A stretch of DNA of 64,000 nucleotides from Vannielia litorea. Lineage in GTDB: Bacteria; Pseudomonadota; Alphaproteobacteria; Rhodobacterales; Rhodobacteraceae. The position numbers and the translations under genes were made by a program. Location of the stretch: positions 1 through 64,000 of the forward strand of contig NZ_QTNQ01000009.1 of the NCBI RefSeq assembly GCF_018424695.1. Direction: 5' to 3'. Shown here one piece after another: positions 26,373-34,962 of this stretch (positions are counted from its first letter, which is position 1; each line of letters starts with the position of its first letter). Below the pieces are notes generated by a model. That model had not been told where the DNA came from. It made no database searches and saw only the letters and a list, made by a program, of their open reading frames with translations.

Positions 26373-27298
26373 GCGACGACCAGCATCGAGACACCACCCA
26401 CAGCGCCGAGGAAGACCGGCGGAACCAGGACATCCTGATCTACGTCGACGGCGAGTTGAAGCGGCGCGAAGACGCGAAGGTGTCGGTCTATGACAGTGGC
26501 TTCATGCTGGGCGACGGGATGTGGGAGGGCATGCGGCTCTACAATGGCAAATGGGCCTTCTTCGACGAGCACATGGATCGCTTCTTCGAGAGCTGCAAGG
26601 CGGTGAGCCTTGAGGTGGGAATGGACCGTGCAGGCGTGTTGGAGGCCCTGAACCGCACCGCCGAGGCCAATGGCATGACCCATGATGTCCACTGCCGCCT
26701 CATGCTCACGAGGGGCGTCAAGGTGCGCCCCTTCCAGCATCCCTCGCTGTCGCGGTCCGGGCCAACCATGGTCATCATCATGGAGCATTCCCGGCCCGTG
26801 AGCGGCCTTCAGACCAAGGGCATACGGCTGGCCACGGTGCCCCAGGTGCGCGGTCTGCCCATGAGCCAGGACGCCAAGTACAACAGCCATTCCAAGCTGA
26901 ACTGCGTGATCGCCTGCCTGCAGGCCGAACAGGCCGCGGCGGACGAAGGCCTGATGCTCGATCCGCATGGTTTCGTGAACACCACCAACGCCTGCAACTT
27001 CTTCATCGTGCGCAAGGGCGAAGTCTGGACCTCGACCGGCGACTACTGCATGAATGGCGTCACCCGCCAGAAGGTCATCGACATCTGCCTGGCCGAGGGT
27101 ATTCCGGTCTTCGAGCGCAATTACTCTCTCATGCAGGCTTACGGGGCTGACGAGGCGTTTCTCACCGGCACCTTCGGTGCCCAAACGCCGGTTGCCGAGA
27201 TCGACGGAAAGGCGATTGGCTCCAACGGCGGGCGAGGCCCTGTGTTCGACCGCATCCGGGCTTGCTACGCCCGACTCGTCGAGGAGAACACAGGTTGA
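26369..27298 (+). CDS. class IV PLP-dependent enzyme (aminotransferase fold)
   Basis: A 309-residue protein of the branched-chain/D-amino-acid aminotransferase fold. The opening IYVDGELKRREDAKVSVYDSGFMLGDGMWEGMRLYNG matches the class, and the candidate PLP lysine is in NSHSKLN. The cofactor-binding motif that normally reads like T-E-G-S-S-S-N reads V203-N-T-T-N-A-C-N210 here, so the glutamate that touches the PLP ring nitrogen is replaced by threonine (T205). The usual LPGITR block is MNGVTRQ. Activity may therefore differ from a standard transaminase. It overlaps the ATPase stop (ATGA) and the regulator start. Confidence 0.8.
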   Translation: MSDDQHRDTTHSAEEDRRNQDILIYVDGELKRREDAKVSVYDSGFMLGDGMWEGMRLYNGKWAFFDEHMDRFFESCKAVSLEVGMDRAGVLEALNRTAEANGMTHDVHCRLMLTRGVKVRPFQHPSLSRSGPTMVIIMEHSRPVSGLQTKGIRLATVPQVRGLPMSQDAKYNSHSKLNCVIACLQAEQAAADEGLMLDPHGFVNTTNACNFFIVRKGEVWTSTGDYCMNGVTRQKVIDICLAEGIPVFERNYSLMQAYGADEAFLTGTFGAQTPVAEIDGKAIGSNGGRGPVFDRIRACYARLVEENTG

Positions 27299-27975
27299 AG
27301 CTGGAACGCCTGACCGACAGTACCCGGCGCGAGCATATCGTGCGCAGTTTGCGAGAGTTGATCGTCTCGGGCGCCGTGCCGGCGGGGAGCCGTCTCACCG
27401 AGACGCAGCTTTCGGCCGAACTCGGGGTCAGCCGCGCCCCGCTTCGCGAGGCGATCCGCGAGTTGGTTTCTTCCGGGCTGTTGGTGAGCCAGCCCTACAA
27501 GGGTCTGTTCGTGCGCGGTGTCTCGCGCCGTGACCTTGAAGAGCTCTATTCCCTCCGGACGACGCTGGAACAGATGGCTTTTCGCGAATGCTGGAGCCGT
27601 CGGGACGACGAAGCCCTGTCCGATCTGGATGCCCGGCACGAAAAGCTCGTGGAGACCACGGAGCGCGGTGAGGATCCGGTCGGGGCCATCGAGCTGGAAA
27701 TGAAGCTGCACAGCTGGTGCTATGAGCTGTCCGGCCACCGCCTGCTGACAGATGCCTGGGAGCGCATCATGCCGAGCCTGCAGTTCTACTTCACCTTGCA
27801 CCAGAGGGCCCACTCCCGCCCCGGCCCGCGCCTGGATGCGCATGAGACCTATGTGGCCTTGGCCAAGGGAAGCGACCTGGCCGCAATGCTGGCGCACCTC
27901 GAGGAACACATGCAACAGGGCCTGGCGCGCACGATGCAACTCCTTCGGTCCGATGCGGAGCCCACCGAAACCTAG
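27295..27975 (+). CDS. GntR-family regulator with FCD domain
   Basis: A 226-residue regulator. A winged helix-turn-helix (residues ~10-75) contains GAVPAGSRLTETQLSAELGVSRAPLREAIREL; an FCD all-helical effector domain follows (LEELYSLRTTLEQMAF, then histidines in EMKLHSWCYELSGH and LDAHETYVALAKG that usually bind metal). The start is a TTG overlapping the stop of the PLP enzyme (TTGA), with GAGGAG upstream. It probably controls this operon through the palindrome at 23302-23315, responding to the substrate or a product. Confidence 0.85.
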   Translation: MKLERLTDSTRREHIVRSLRELIVSGAVPAGSRLTETQLSAELGVSRAPLREAIRELVSSGLLVSQPYKGLFVRGVSRRDLEELYSLRTTLEQMAFRECWSRRDDEALSDLDARHEKLVETTERGEDPVGAIELEMKLHSWCYELSGHRLLTDAWERIMPSLQFYFTLHQRAHSRPGPRLDAHETYVALAKGSDLAAMLAHLEEHMQQGLARTMQLLRSDAEPTET

Positions 27976-28133
27976 CCCATCACCGGCCCCAAGGCTGCCA
28001 TCGCCCGCGAGGCCGCCTGTCGCTCCAAGACTGTGCGAGGTGGCCCGCCGAAGGTCGCGGGCCCGGGGGCAAAGCTGGCGGCAAGCCCCCCAGCCAGATT
28101 GACAATTTCGGTCCCGGGCTGAACAAGCAAGGA

Positions 28134-28613
28134 ATGCAGCACGAACGCCTGGACGACAGGGATATCGCAATTCTCGCCACCCTCAGCCGCGAGGGCCGGA
28201 TCGCCAAGACGGAACTGGCGGCACGGGTCAACCTGTCTCCCACACCCTGCTGGGAGCGGATGAAGCGGCTGGAGAAGGCCGGGCTGATCCGGGGCTATCG
28301 CGCCGAGGTCGATCTCGACAAGCTGGGCCCGCATGTGCAGGTCTTCGTCACCGTGGAGCTGGAAAGCCACCGCGCCGAAAGCTTCCAGCTCTTTGAGCGC
28401 ACCGTGGCACGGATGGATGCCGTCACCGGCTGCTGGGCCATTGGCGGCGGCTATGACTACCTGATGCAAGTCTTCGCGGAAGACATCGCGGCATTTCAGT
28501 CGCTAATGGACGGGCTCCTGGAGAGCCGCGCGGGGCTGCGGCGCTATTACAGCTACATCGTCACCAAGCCGGTCAAGACGGACCCGCCCGCACTGGGGCT
28601 GCTGCGCGGCTAG
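28134..28613 (+). CDS. doeX: Lrp/AsnC-family regulator (DoeX-like)
   Basis: A 159-residue Lrp/AsnC protein: an N-terminal helix-turn-helix (LDDRDIAILATLSREGRIAKTELAARVNLSPTPC) and a RAM ligand domain (VQVFVTVELESHRAESFQLF, CWAIGGGYDYLMQVF). The SPTPCWERMKRLEKAG segment is typical of the ectoine-catabolism AsnC/DoeX group. It stands directly before an aldehyde dehydrogenase and a diaminobutyrate-type aminotransferase, the asnC-ssd-atf order known from ectoine utilisation clusters of roseobacters. AAGCAAGGA precedes the ATG. It probably activates or represses those two genes. Confidence 0.8.
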   Translation: MQHERLDDRDIAILATLSREGRIAKTELAARVNLSPTPCWERMKRLEKAGLIRGYRAEVDLDKLGPHVQVFVTVELESHRAESFQLFERTVARMDAVTGCWAIGGGYDYLMQVFAEDIAAFQSLMDGLLESRAGLRRYYSYIVTKPVKTDPPALGLLRG

Positions 28614-28729
28614 AGAGTTTCTCTGCCCCACCCGCGCAGAAAAGAGACAGTCTCTGCCCACCCAGGCCACTACAGGCAAACCCTCTGCCGGTCCCGTGCG
28701 ATCACCCTCCCAGAACAGGAGGTTCCCCC

Positions 28730-30187
28730 ATGAACGACATGTCGATCTGGCCGGATCCCGGCCTCACCGATACCGCACTGCTCTGCACCCAGGGCGATTT
28801 TGCCGGCGCGGGTCGCCTTGCGGTGCGCAACCCCGCCGATGGCGCTATGATTGCACAGGTGGCGATGAGCGACGCGCATGGTGCCCGCGCCGCCGCCGAT
28901 GCCGCGGATGCCGCCTTTCCCGGCTGGTCCACCATGCTGCCCCAGAAGCGCGCCGCCCTGCTGCATCGCTGGCACGCCCTGATCGTGGAGGCGAAGGAAG
29001 ACCTCGCCCGCATCATGGTGGCCGAGCAGGGCAAGCCCATCAGCGAGGCGCGCGGCGAGATCGACTATGCCGCCAGCTTCGTGCAGTTCTATGCCGAGGA
29101 GGCGCTGCGCCCCAATATCGAGGGCGTCACCAGCCATCTCGAAGACGCCGAGATGGAGCTGTGGCGCGAGCCGGTGGGCGTGGCCGCACTCATCACCCCG
29201 TGGAACTTTCCCACCGCGATGATCACCCGCAAGGCCGCTGCCGCGTTGGCCGCAGGGTGCAGCGTGGTGATCCATCCCTCCGCCGAAACACCGCTCTCTG
29301 CCCTGGCGCTGGCCGAGCTGTCGCGCCGCGCGGGCTTTCCCGAAGGCGTGATGAACACCGTCGTCGGCGATGCGGCCACCATCGTCGGCGAATGGACGGC
29401 GGACGCCCGCGTGCGCGCGCTCTCCTTCACCGGCTCCACCGAGGTCGGGCGACTGCTGTATCGCCAGTCCGCCGACACGGTCAAACGGCTGGTGCTGGAA
29501 CTGGGCGGCCATGCGCCATTTATCGTGTTCGAAGGCGCCGACATGGACCGGGCGGTGCAGGAGGCTGTGAAGGCCAAGTTCGCCACCTCCGGCCAGGACT
29601 GCCTCGGCGCCAACCGCTTCTATATCCAGCGCCCCGTCTACGAGGCGTTCTGCACCCGCTTTGCCGCCGCCGTGGAGGCGCTGACACTCGGGCGCGGCGA
29701 GACCGACCCCGACATCGGCCCGCTGATCCACGAACGCGCCATCGAGAAGCAGGAGCAACAGGTGGCAGACGCCGTAGCCAAGGGCGCGACGCTGCTGACC
29801 GGCGGCACAGTCGACGAGGCCCTCGGCCCGCTCTTCTTCCGCCCCACCGTGCTGCGCGACGTGCCCGACGAGGCTGCGATCATGTCGGAGGAAAACTTCG
29901 GCCCCATCGCGCCGATCACCCCCTTCGACACAGAGGAAGAGGTGGTTGCCCGTGCCAATGCGACCGAATACGGCCTTGTCGCCTATCTGCACAGCCACGA
30001 CCCGCGCCGGATCTACCGGATGACCCGTGCCCTGCAATTCGGGATGGTCGCGGTGAACCGCACCAAGGTCACCGGCGCGCCGATCCCCTTTGGCGGGGTC
30101 AAGCAATCGGGCATGGGCCGCGAAGGCGCGCGCCAGGGGCTCGAGGCTTTCACCGATATCAAATACGTCTGCCGCGACTGGGGCTGA
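28730..30187 (+). CDS. doeC: aldehyde dehydrogenase (aspartate/succinate semialdehyde type)
   Basis: A 485-residue NAD(P)-dependent aldehyde dehydrogenase. Seen are PWNFPTAMITRKAAAALAAG (cofactor site), the FTGSTEVGRLL Rossmann turn, the catalytic glutamate in LELGGHAPFIVF and the catalytic cysteine in ATSGQDCLGANRFY. The C-terminal EENFGPIAPI block is intact. In the ectoine pathway DoeC/Ssd oxidises aspartate semialdehyde to aspartate; sequence alone cannot exclude succinate semialdehyde. AGGAGG lies 7 bases before the ATG. It is followed after 26 bases by the aminotransferase. Confidence 0.82.
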   Translation: MNDMSIWPDPGLTDTALLCTQGDFAGAGRLAVRNPADGAMIAQVAMSDAHGARAAADAADAAFPGWSTMLPQKRAALLHRWHALIVEAKEDLARIMVAEQGKPISEARGEIDYAASFVQFYAEEALRPNIEGVTSHLEDAEMELWREPVGVAALITPWNFPTAMITRKAAAALAAGCSVVIHPSAETPLSALALAELSRRAGFPEGVMNTVVGDAATIVGEWTADARVRALSFTGSTEVGRLLYRQSADTVKRLVLELGGHAPFIVFEGADMDRAVQEAVKAKFATSGQDCLGANRFYIQRPVYEAFCTRFAAAVEALTLGRGETDPDIGPLIHERAIEKQEQQVADAVAKGATLLTGGTVDEALGPLFFRPTVLRDVPDEAAIMSEENFGPIAPITPFDTEEEVVARANATEYGLVAYLHSHDPRRIYRMTRALQFGMVAVNRTKVTGAPIPFGGVKQSGMGREGARQGLEAFTDIKYVCRDWG

Positions 30188-30213
30188 CCCCCGGCGGCGA
30201 AAGGAGAAGACAG

Positions 30214-31584
30214 ATGCTGAAGAACGACATGCTGGAACAGTGGGACAGGGACAACTTCTTTCACCCCTCCACCCACCTTGCCCAATTCGCCCGCGGCGAA
30301 GCCCCGCATCGGGTGATCAAGGGAGGCACCGGCTGCCATATCGAAGACCGCGAGGGCAACCGCCTGCTCGATGCCTTCGCCGGGCTTTATTGCGTGAACG
30401 TGGGCTATGGCCGCACCGATATTGCCGATGCCATCGCCGATCAGGCGCGCGAACTGGCCTATTACCACTCCTACGTCGGCCACGGCACAGAGGCCTCCAT
30501 CACGCTGGCCAAGATGGTGCTGGATCGCGCGCCCGATCACATGAGCAAGGTCTACTTCGGCCTCTCCGGCTCCGATGCGAACGAGACCAACATCAAGCTG
30601 GTCTGGTATTACAACAACATCCTCGGTCGCCCCGAGAAGAAGAAGATCATCTCGCGCTGGCGCGGCTACCACGGCTCGGGCCTGATGACCGGCTCGCTCA
30701 CCGGGCTGGAGCTGTTCCACAAGAAGTTCGACCTGCCGCTTACGCAGGTCATCCACACCGAGGCGCCCTATTACTTCCGCCGCGACGATCTGGATATGGA
30801 CGAGGCCGCCTTTACGGCGCATTGCGTGGCCGAACTGGAAGCGCTGATCGCGCGCGAGGGGGCCGATACCATCGCGGCCTTCATCGGTGAGCCGGTGCTG
30901 GGCACCGGAGGTATCGTGCCCCCGCCCGCCGGCTACTGGGCCGCCATCCAGGAGGTGTTGGAGCGCAATGACATCCTGCTCATCGCCGACGAGGTGGTGA
31001 CGGGCTTTGGGCGGCTGGGCACGATGATGGGCTCGGCGCATTATGATCTGCGCCCCGATCTCATCACCATCGCCAAGGGCCTCACTTCCGCCTATGCGCC
31101 GCTTTCCGGCTCCATCGTGTCTGACAGGATGTGGAAGGTACTGGAGCAGGGCACCGACGAGAACGGCCCCATCGGCCATGGCTGGACCTATTCCGCCCAT
31201 CCCATCGGCGCCGCGGCAGGCGTGGCCAACCTCAAGCTGATCGACGAGCTGAACCTCGTGCAGGCCGCAGGCGACACCGGCGCCTATTTCCAGTCGGCGC
31301 TCCGCAATGCGCTGGGCGATCACGCCAATGTTGGCGAGGTGCGTGGCGAGGGGCTGATGGCGGCGGTCGAGTTCGTGGCCGACCGTGACGGGCGGCGCTT
31401 CTTCGATGCCTCCGAGAAGGTCGGCCCCCGTGTGGCCGCCGCGCTGCTGGAAGAGGGCGTTATCGGCCGGGCCATGCCGCAGGGCGATATCCTCGGCTTT
31501 GCGCCGCCCTTCTGCCTCACCCGCGAAGAAGCCGACGAGGTGGCAGGCAAGGCGGCGAAGGCTGTGGCCGCCGTGCTGGGCTGA
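30214..31584 (+). CDS. doeD: class III aminotransferase, diaminobutyrate transaminase-like (DoeD/Atf)
   Basis: A 456-residue PLP enzyme. Residues include GLSGSDANETNIKLVWYYNN (phosphate-binding block), RWRGYHGSGLMTGSLTG, the DE pair LLIADEVVTGFGRLG and the PLP lysine in TIAKGLTSAYAPLSG. The start MLKNDMLEQWDRDNFFHPSTHLAQ is typical of the DoeD group, which converts 2,4-diaminobutyrate to aspartate semialdehyde. With the dehydrogenase it makes a two-step route to aspartate. AAGGAGA precedes the ATG. The upstream ectoine hydrolase genes (eut/doeA, doeB) are not in the window. Confidence 0.85.
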   Translation: MLKNDMLEQWDRDNFFHPSTHLAQFARGEAPHRVIKGGTGCHIEDREGNRLLDAFAGLYCVNVGYGRTDIADAIADQARELAYYHSYVGHGTEASITLAKMVLDRAPDHMSKVYFGLSGSDANETNIKLVWYYNNILGRPEKKKIISRWRGYHGSGLMTGSLTGLELFHKKFDLPLTQVIHTEAPYYFRRDDLDMDEAAFTAHCVAELEALIAREGADTIAAFIGEPVLGTGGIVPPPAGYWAAIQEVLERNDILLIADEVVTGFGRLGTMMGSAHYDLRPDLITIAKGLTSAYAPLSGSIVSDRMWKVLEQGTDENGPIGHGWTYSAHPIGAAAGVANLKLIDELNLVQAAGDTGAYFQSALRNALGDHANVGEVRGEGLMAAVEFVADRDGRRFFDASEKVGPRVAAALLEEGVIGRAMPQGDILGFAPPFCLTREEADEVAGKAAKAVAAVLG

Positions 31585-31590
31585 GGTGTG

Positions 31591-31627
31591 GGCGCGCCCG
31601 CCGGGTAGAAAGCCCGGCGCCCGCGCC
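31591..31627 (+). terminator. strong GC hairpin after the aminotransferase
   Basis: GGCGCG (31591-31596) pairs with CGCGCC (31622-31627). After a 2-by-2 internal loop CGCCGGG (31599-31605) pairs with CCCGGCG (31613-31619), leaving a TAGAAAG loop. It lies 6 bases after the stop. No U run follows, so termination may need Rho. Confidence 0.6.
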
Positions 31628-31983
31628 CATCCAGCCCGAGCCCGACTCGCGGAAAGGTGGCAAGACACGCGCCTGTTTCGTCGGGTTGACACTTTGCCGC
31701 AGCCCCCGGCTGGAGGGGGCGCGGCTTTCCGGTGTGCATTTGCATGCCGCGCTCCCGGCGCACAACCTTGAGGCGTGATTGTTAACCCCAAGTAAACATG
31801 GAAAATCCTGACACATGTGAAGTAATTTACAGATTTACATATCTCGTTAATAAATTTATTTACATAAATTACTAATGAAACCGGGGTTCAGCTTCACGGT
31901 TAACAAAAATGTGTATGTTCCAGCCGCAAGCCGGTTTGCTCCGATCACCAGGGGGCGAGCGGCGAGCACGGAGGAGGACACGC
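31628..31983 (+). promoter_or_regulatory. acs upstream region with AT-rich inverted repeat
   Basis: Bases ~31790-31915 are far more AT-rich than anything nearby. AGTAATTTA (31821-31829) and TAAATTACT (31865-31873) form a perfect 9-bp inverted repeat with a 35-base spacer, and TTTACAT occurs at about 31834 and again at 31859. This is where the acs promoter should be. The repeated TTTACAT boxes may be sites of an acetate regulator, but I cannot name it. Confidence 0.5.
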
Positions 31984-33951
31984 ATGAACACCACGGATAC
32001 ACTCGCCCCGATTGCGCCTGCGCAAGGCAAGGCCGCCAAGCCGCACGTCGAGGCCGCCGATTACGCCGCGCTCTATGCCGCGTCGATGGAAGACCCCGCC
32101 GCCTTCTGGGCCGAACAGGCCAAGCGGATCGACTGGATCAAGCCCTTCACCAAGGTCAAGAATACCTCCTTCGAGCCGGGCAACATCGACATCCGCTGGT
32201 TCGAGGATGGCACGCTGAACGTGGCCGCCAACTGCATCGACCGCCACCTCGAAACCCGGGGCGACCAGACGGCGATCATCTTCGAGCCGGATGATCCCAA
32301 CACCGACGCGGCGCAGCACATCACCTACCGCGAGCTGCACCGCTCGGTCTGCAAGATGGCCAACGTTCTGCGCGGGCTCGGCGTGGAGAAGGGCGACCGG
32401 GTGGTGATCTACCTGCCGATGATCCCCGAGGCGGCCTATGCCATGCTGGCCTGCGCCCGCATCGGCGCGATCCACTCCATCGTCTTCGCCGGCTTCTCGC
32501 CCGACGCGCTCGGCGCGCGGATCAACGGCTGCGGCGCGAAGGTCGTCATCACCGCCGATCACGCCCCACGGGGCGGGCGCAAGACGCCGCTGAAGTCGAA
32601 CACCGACACCGCACTCCTGCACTGTGACGAGGGGGTGAAGTGCCTCGTGGTCAAGCGCACGGGCGACCAGACGACGTGGACCGAGCATGACCACGACTGC
32701 ACCGCGCTGATGGCCGAGGCCTCGGACGAGTGCGCGCCGGTCGAGATGGGGGCCGAAGACCCGCTTTTCATCCTCTACACCTCCGGCTCCACCGGCCAGC
32801 CCAAGGGCGTTGTGCACAGCTCCGGTGGCTACCTCACCTATGCCTCGCTCACCCATGAAGTCGTGTTCGACTATCACGAGGGCGATGTCTTCTGGTGCAC
32901 CGCGGATGTCGGCTGGGTGACCGGGCACAGCTACATCATCTATGGCCCGCTCGCCAACGGTGCGACCACGGTGATGTTCGAAGGCGTGCCCACCTATCCC
33001 GATGCGGGCCGCTTCTGGGAGGTCTGCGCCAAGCATGGCGTCAACCAGTTCTACACCGCGCCCACTGCCATCCGCGCGCTGATGGGCAAGGGCGACGAGT
33101 GGGTGGAACAGCACGACCTGTCGAGCCTGCGCATCCTCGGTTCGGTCGGCGAGCCGATCAACCCCGAGGCCTGGAACTGGTACAACGAGGTCGTCGGCAA
33201 GGGGCGCTGCCCCATCGTCGACACCTTCTGGCAGACCGAGACGGGCGGCCACATGCTCACCCCGCTGCCCTATGCCACCAAGCTGAAGCCCGGCGCGGCG
33301 CAACAGCCCTTCTTCGGCGTCCAACCGGTGGTGCTCGAGCCGCAGAGCGGCGAGGTGATCGAGGGCAACGGCGTGGAAGGCGTGCTCTGCATGAAAGACA
33401 GCTGGCCAGGCCAGATGCGCACCGTGTGGGGCGACCACGAGCGCTTCGAGAAGACCTATTTCTCCGACTACAAGGGCTACTACTTCTCCGGCGACGGCTG
33501 CCGCCGCGACGAGGATGGCGACTACTGGATCACCGGGCGGGTGGATGACGTCATCAACGTGTCGGGCCACCGGATGGGCACGGCAGAGGTCGAGAGCGCG
33601 CTGGTGGCCCACGTCAAGGTCGCCGAGGCTGCCGTGGTGGGTTACCCGCACGAGCTGAAAGGGCAGGGGATCTACGCCTATGTCACCCTCATGGGCGGCG
33701 AAGAGCCTTCGCCCGAATTGCGCAAGGAGCTTGAAACCTGGGTGCGTACCGAGATCGGCCCCATCGCCAAGCCCGACCTCATCCAATGGGCCCCCGGCCT
33801 CCCGAAAACCCGCTCCGGCAAGATCATGCGCCGCATCCTGCGCAAGATCGCCGAAGACGATTTCGGCGCGCTGGGCGACACCTCCACCCTCGCAGACCCG
33901 TCGGTGGTGGATGACCTGATCGAAAACCGCATGAACCGGAAGGGCGCCTGA
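31984..33951 (+). CDS. acs: acetyl-CoA synthetase
   Basis: A 655-residue AMP-forming acetate:CoA ligase. Motifs in order are the P-loop [20 protein letters not shown], WWxTAD-like [50 protein letters not shown] (hinge region) and the C-terminal [11 protein letters not shown] containing the lysine that protein acetylases modify. It makes acetyl-CoA, AMP and pyrophosphate from acetate. GGAGGAGG lies before the ATG at 31984; an in-frame upstream start at 31909 is unlikely. Its stop overlaps the adk start, so ligase and adenylate kinase are coupled. Confidence 0.95.
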   Translation: MNTTDTLAPIAPAQGKAAKPHVEAADYAALYAASMEDPAAFWAEQAKRIDWIKPFTKVKNTSFEPGNIDIRWFEDGTLNVAANCIDRHLETRGDQTAIIFEPDDPNTDAAQHITYRELHRSVCKMANVLRGLGVEKGDRVVIYLPMIPEAAYAMLACARIGAIHSIVFAGFSPDALGARINGCGAKVVITADHAPRGGRKTPLKSNTDTALLHCDEGVKCLVVKRTGDQTTWTEHDHDCTALMAEASDECAPVEMGAEDPLFILYTSGSTGQPKGVVHSSGGYLTYASLTHEVVFDYHEGDVFWCTADVGWVTGHSYIIYGPLANGATTVMFEGVPTYPDAGRFWEVCAKHGVNQFYTAPTAIRALMGKGDEWVEQHDLSSLRILGSVGEPINPEAWNWYNEVVGKGRCPIVDTFWQTETGGHMLTPLPYATKLKPGAAQQPFFGVQPVVLEPQSGEVIEGNGVEGVLCMKDSWPGQMRTVWGDHERFEKTYFSDYKGYYFSGDGCRRDEDGDYWITGRVDDVINVSGHRMGTAEVESALVAHVKVAEAAVVGYPHELKGQGIYAYVTLMGGEEPSPELRKELETWVRTEIGPIAKPDLIQWAPGLPKTRSGKIMRRILRKIAEDDFGALGDTSTLADPSVVDDLIENRMNRKGA

Positions 33952-34637
33952 TGACCGACGCAACCACACTCACCGCCGCCCCCGTTCTGATCCTGCTCGG
34001 CCCGCCGGGCGCGGGCAAGGGCACGCAGGCGCGCAAGCTGGAGCAGGCCCACGGTCTGGTGCAGCTCTCCACCGGGGATCTGCTGCGCGCCGCCGTGGCC
34101 GAGGGCACCGAGGCGGGCAAGCGGGCCAAGGCGGTGATGGAAGCGGGCGAACTGGTGAGCGACGAGATCGTCATCGCCATCCTGCGCGACCGTCTGGCCA
34201 GCCCCGATTGTCGCAAGGGAGTCATCCTCGATGGCTTCCCGCGCACCACCGTGCAGGCCGAGGCGCTCGACAGGCTGTTGGCCGACAGCGGCCAGCGCAT
34301 CAACGCCGCCATCAGCCTCGACGTCGAAGACGCCGCGATGGTTGAACGCATCTCGGGCCGCTTCACCTGCGCGACCTGCGGCGAGGGCTACCACGACAGC
34401 TTCAAGCCCACCGCGCGCGCCGGCACCTGCGATGCCTGCGGCGGCACCGAGATGAAGCGGCGGGCCGACGACAAGGCCGAAACCGTGGCCCAGCGGCTGG
34501 AGGCCTACCACGCCCAGACAGCGCCGCTGATTGCCTACTACGACAAGGCCGGCACGCTGAGCCGCGTCGATGCGATGGGGGCGATCGACAAGATCGCCTC
34601 GAATTTGAGTGATGTCGTGTCGCGGGCCATCGCCTGA
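33951..34637 (+). CDS. adk: adenylate kinase, zinc-finger LID type
   Basis: A 228-residue adenylate kinase. Seen are the P-loop LLGPPGAGKGTQARKLEQ, the AMP site LSTGDLLRAAVAEGTEAG, the DGFPRT motif and a LID domain with four cysteines (FTCATCGEGYHD and GTCDACGG), the usual zinc-binding form. It shares a TGATG overlap with acs. Because acs makes AMP, the kinase would recycle AMP plus ATP to two ADP at the same place. Most relatives also carry adk in the ribosomal protein cluster, so this is probably a second copy; that cannot be checked here. Confidence 0.92.
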   Translation: MTDATTLTAAPVLILLGPPGAGKGTQARKLEQAHGLVQLSTGDLLRAAVAEGTEAGKRAKAVMEAGELVSDEIVIAILRDRLASPDCRKGVILDGFPRTTVQAEALDRLLADSGQRINAAISLDVEDAAMVERISGRFTCATCGEGYHDSFKPTARAGTCDACGGTEMKRRADDKAETVAQRLEAYHAQTAPLIAYYDKAGTLSRVDAMGAIDKIASNLSDVVSRAIA

Positions 34638-34696
34638 GCACGCTGAACAGGGGCCCCTCGGGGCCGGTGGGATTAGATATGAGGGAGGAACAACCC

Positions 34697-34957
34697 ATGT
34701 CCCAGAACGATGACAACAACGCATATTGGGCGGCCAATGTGCGTCTTATCCTGATCAGCCTCGTGATTTGGGCGCTGGTCTCCTTCGGGTTCGGGATCAT
34801 CCTGCGCCCGATGCTTTCGGGCATCGCGGTCGGCGGCTCCGACCTCGGCTTCTGGTTTGCCCAGCAAGGGTCGATCATCGTCTTCCTGGCGCTGATCTTC
34901 TTCTACGCCTGGCGGATGAACAAGCTCGACCGTGAACACGGCGTGGACGAGGAATAA
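34697..34957 (+). CDS. DUF4212 small membrane subunit of the symporter
   Basis: An 86-residue protein with two membrane helices (LILISLVIWALVSFGFGII and SIIVFLALIFFYAWRMN) and the tail NKLDREHGVDEE. This is the DUF4212 family, always found just before an SSS symporter of the acetate/short-chain-acid group. GAGGGAGGAAC lies upstream of the ATG; an earlier GTG at 34667 would add ten residues and is less likely. It ends 5 bases before the symporter start. The likely role is assembly or regulation of that transporter. Confidence 0.88.
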   Translation: MSQNDDNNAYWAANVRLILISLVIWALVSFGFGIILRPMLSGIAVGGSDLGFWFAQQGSIIVFLALIFFYAWRMNKLDREHGVDEE

Positions 34958-34962
34958 GGCAC

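Noticed and set aside
28696..30213. Plus-strand frame reading into the aminotransferase gene that would make a 962-aa protein
   Set aside because: The upstream part overlaps the aldehyde dehydrogenase in the wrong frame; the real aminotransferase starts at 30214 with AAGGAGA.
31945..33969. A 674-codon minus-strand frame opposite acs
   Set aside because: Same effect: acs on the plus strand has every family motif, so the antisense frame is not a gene.
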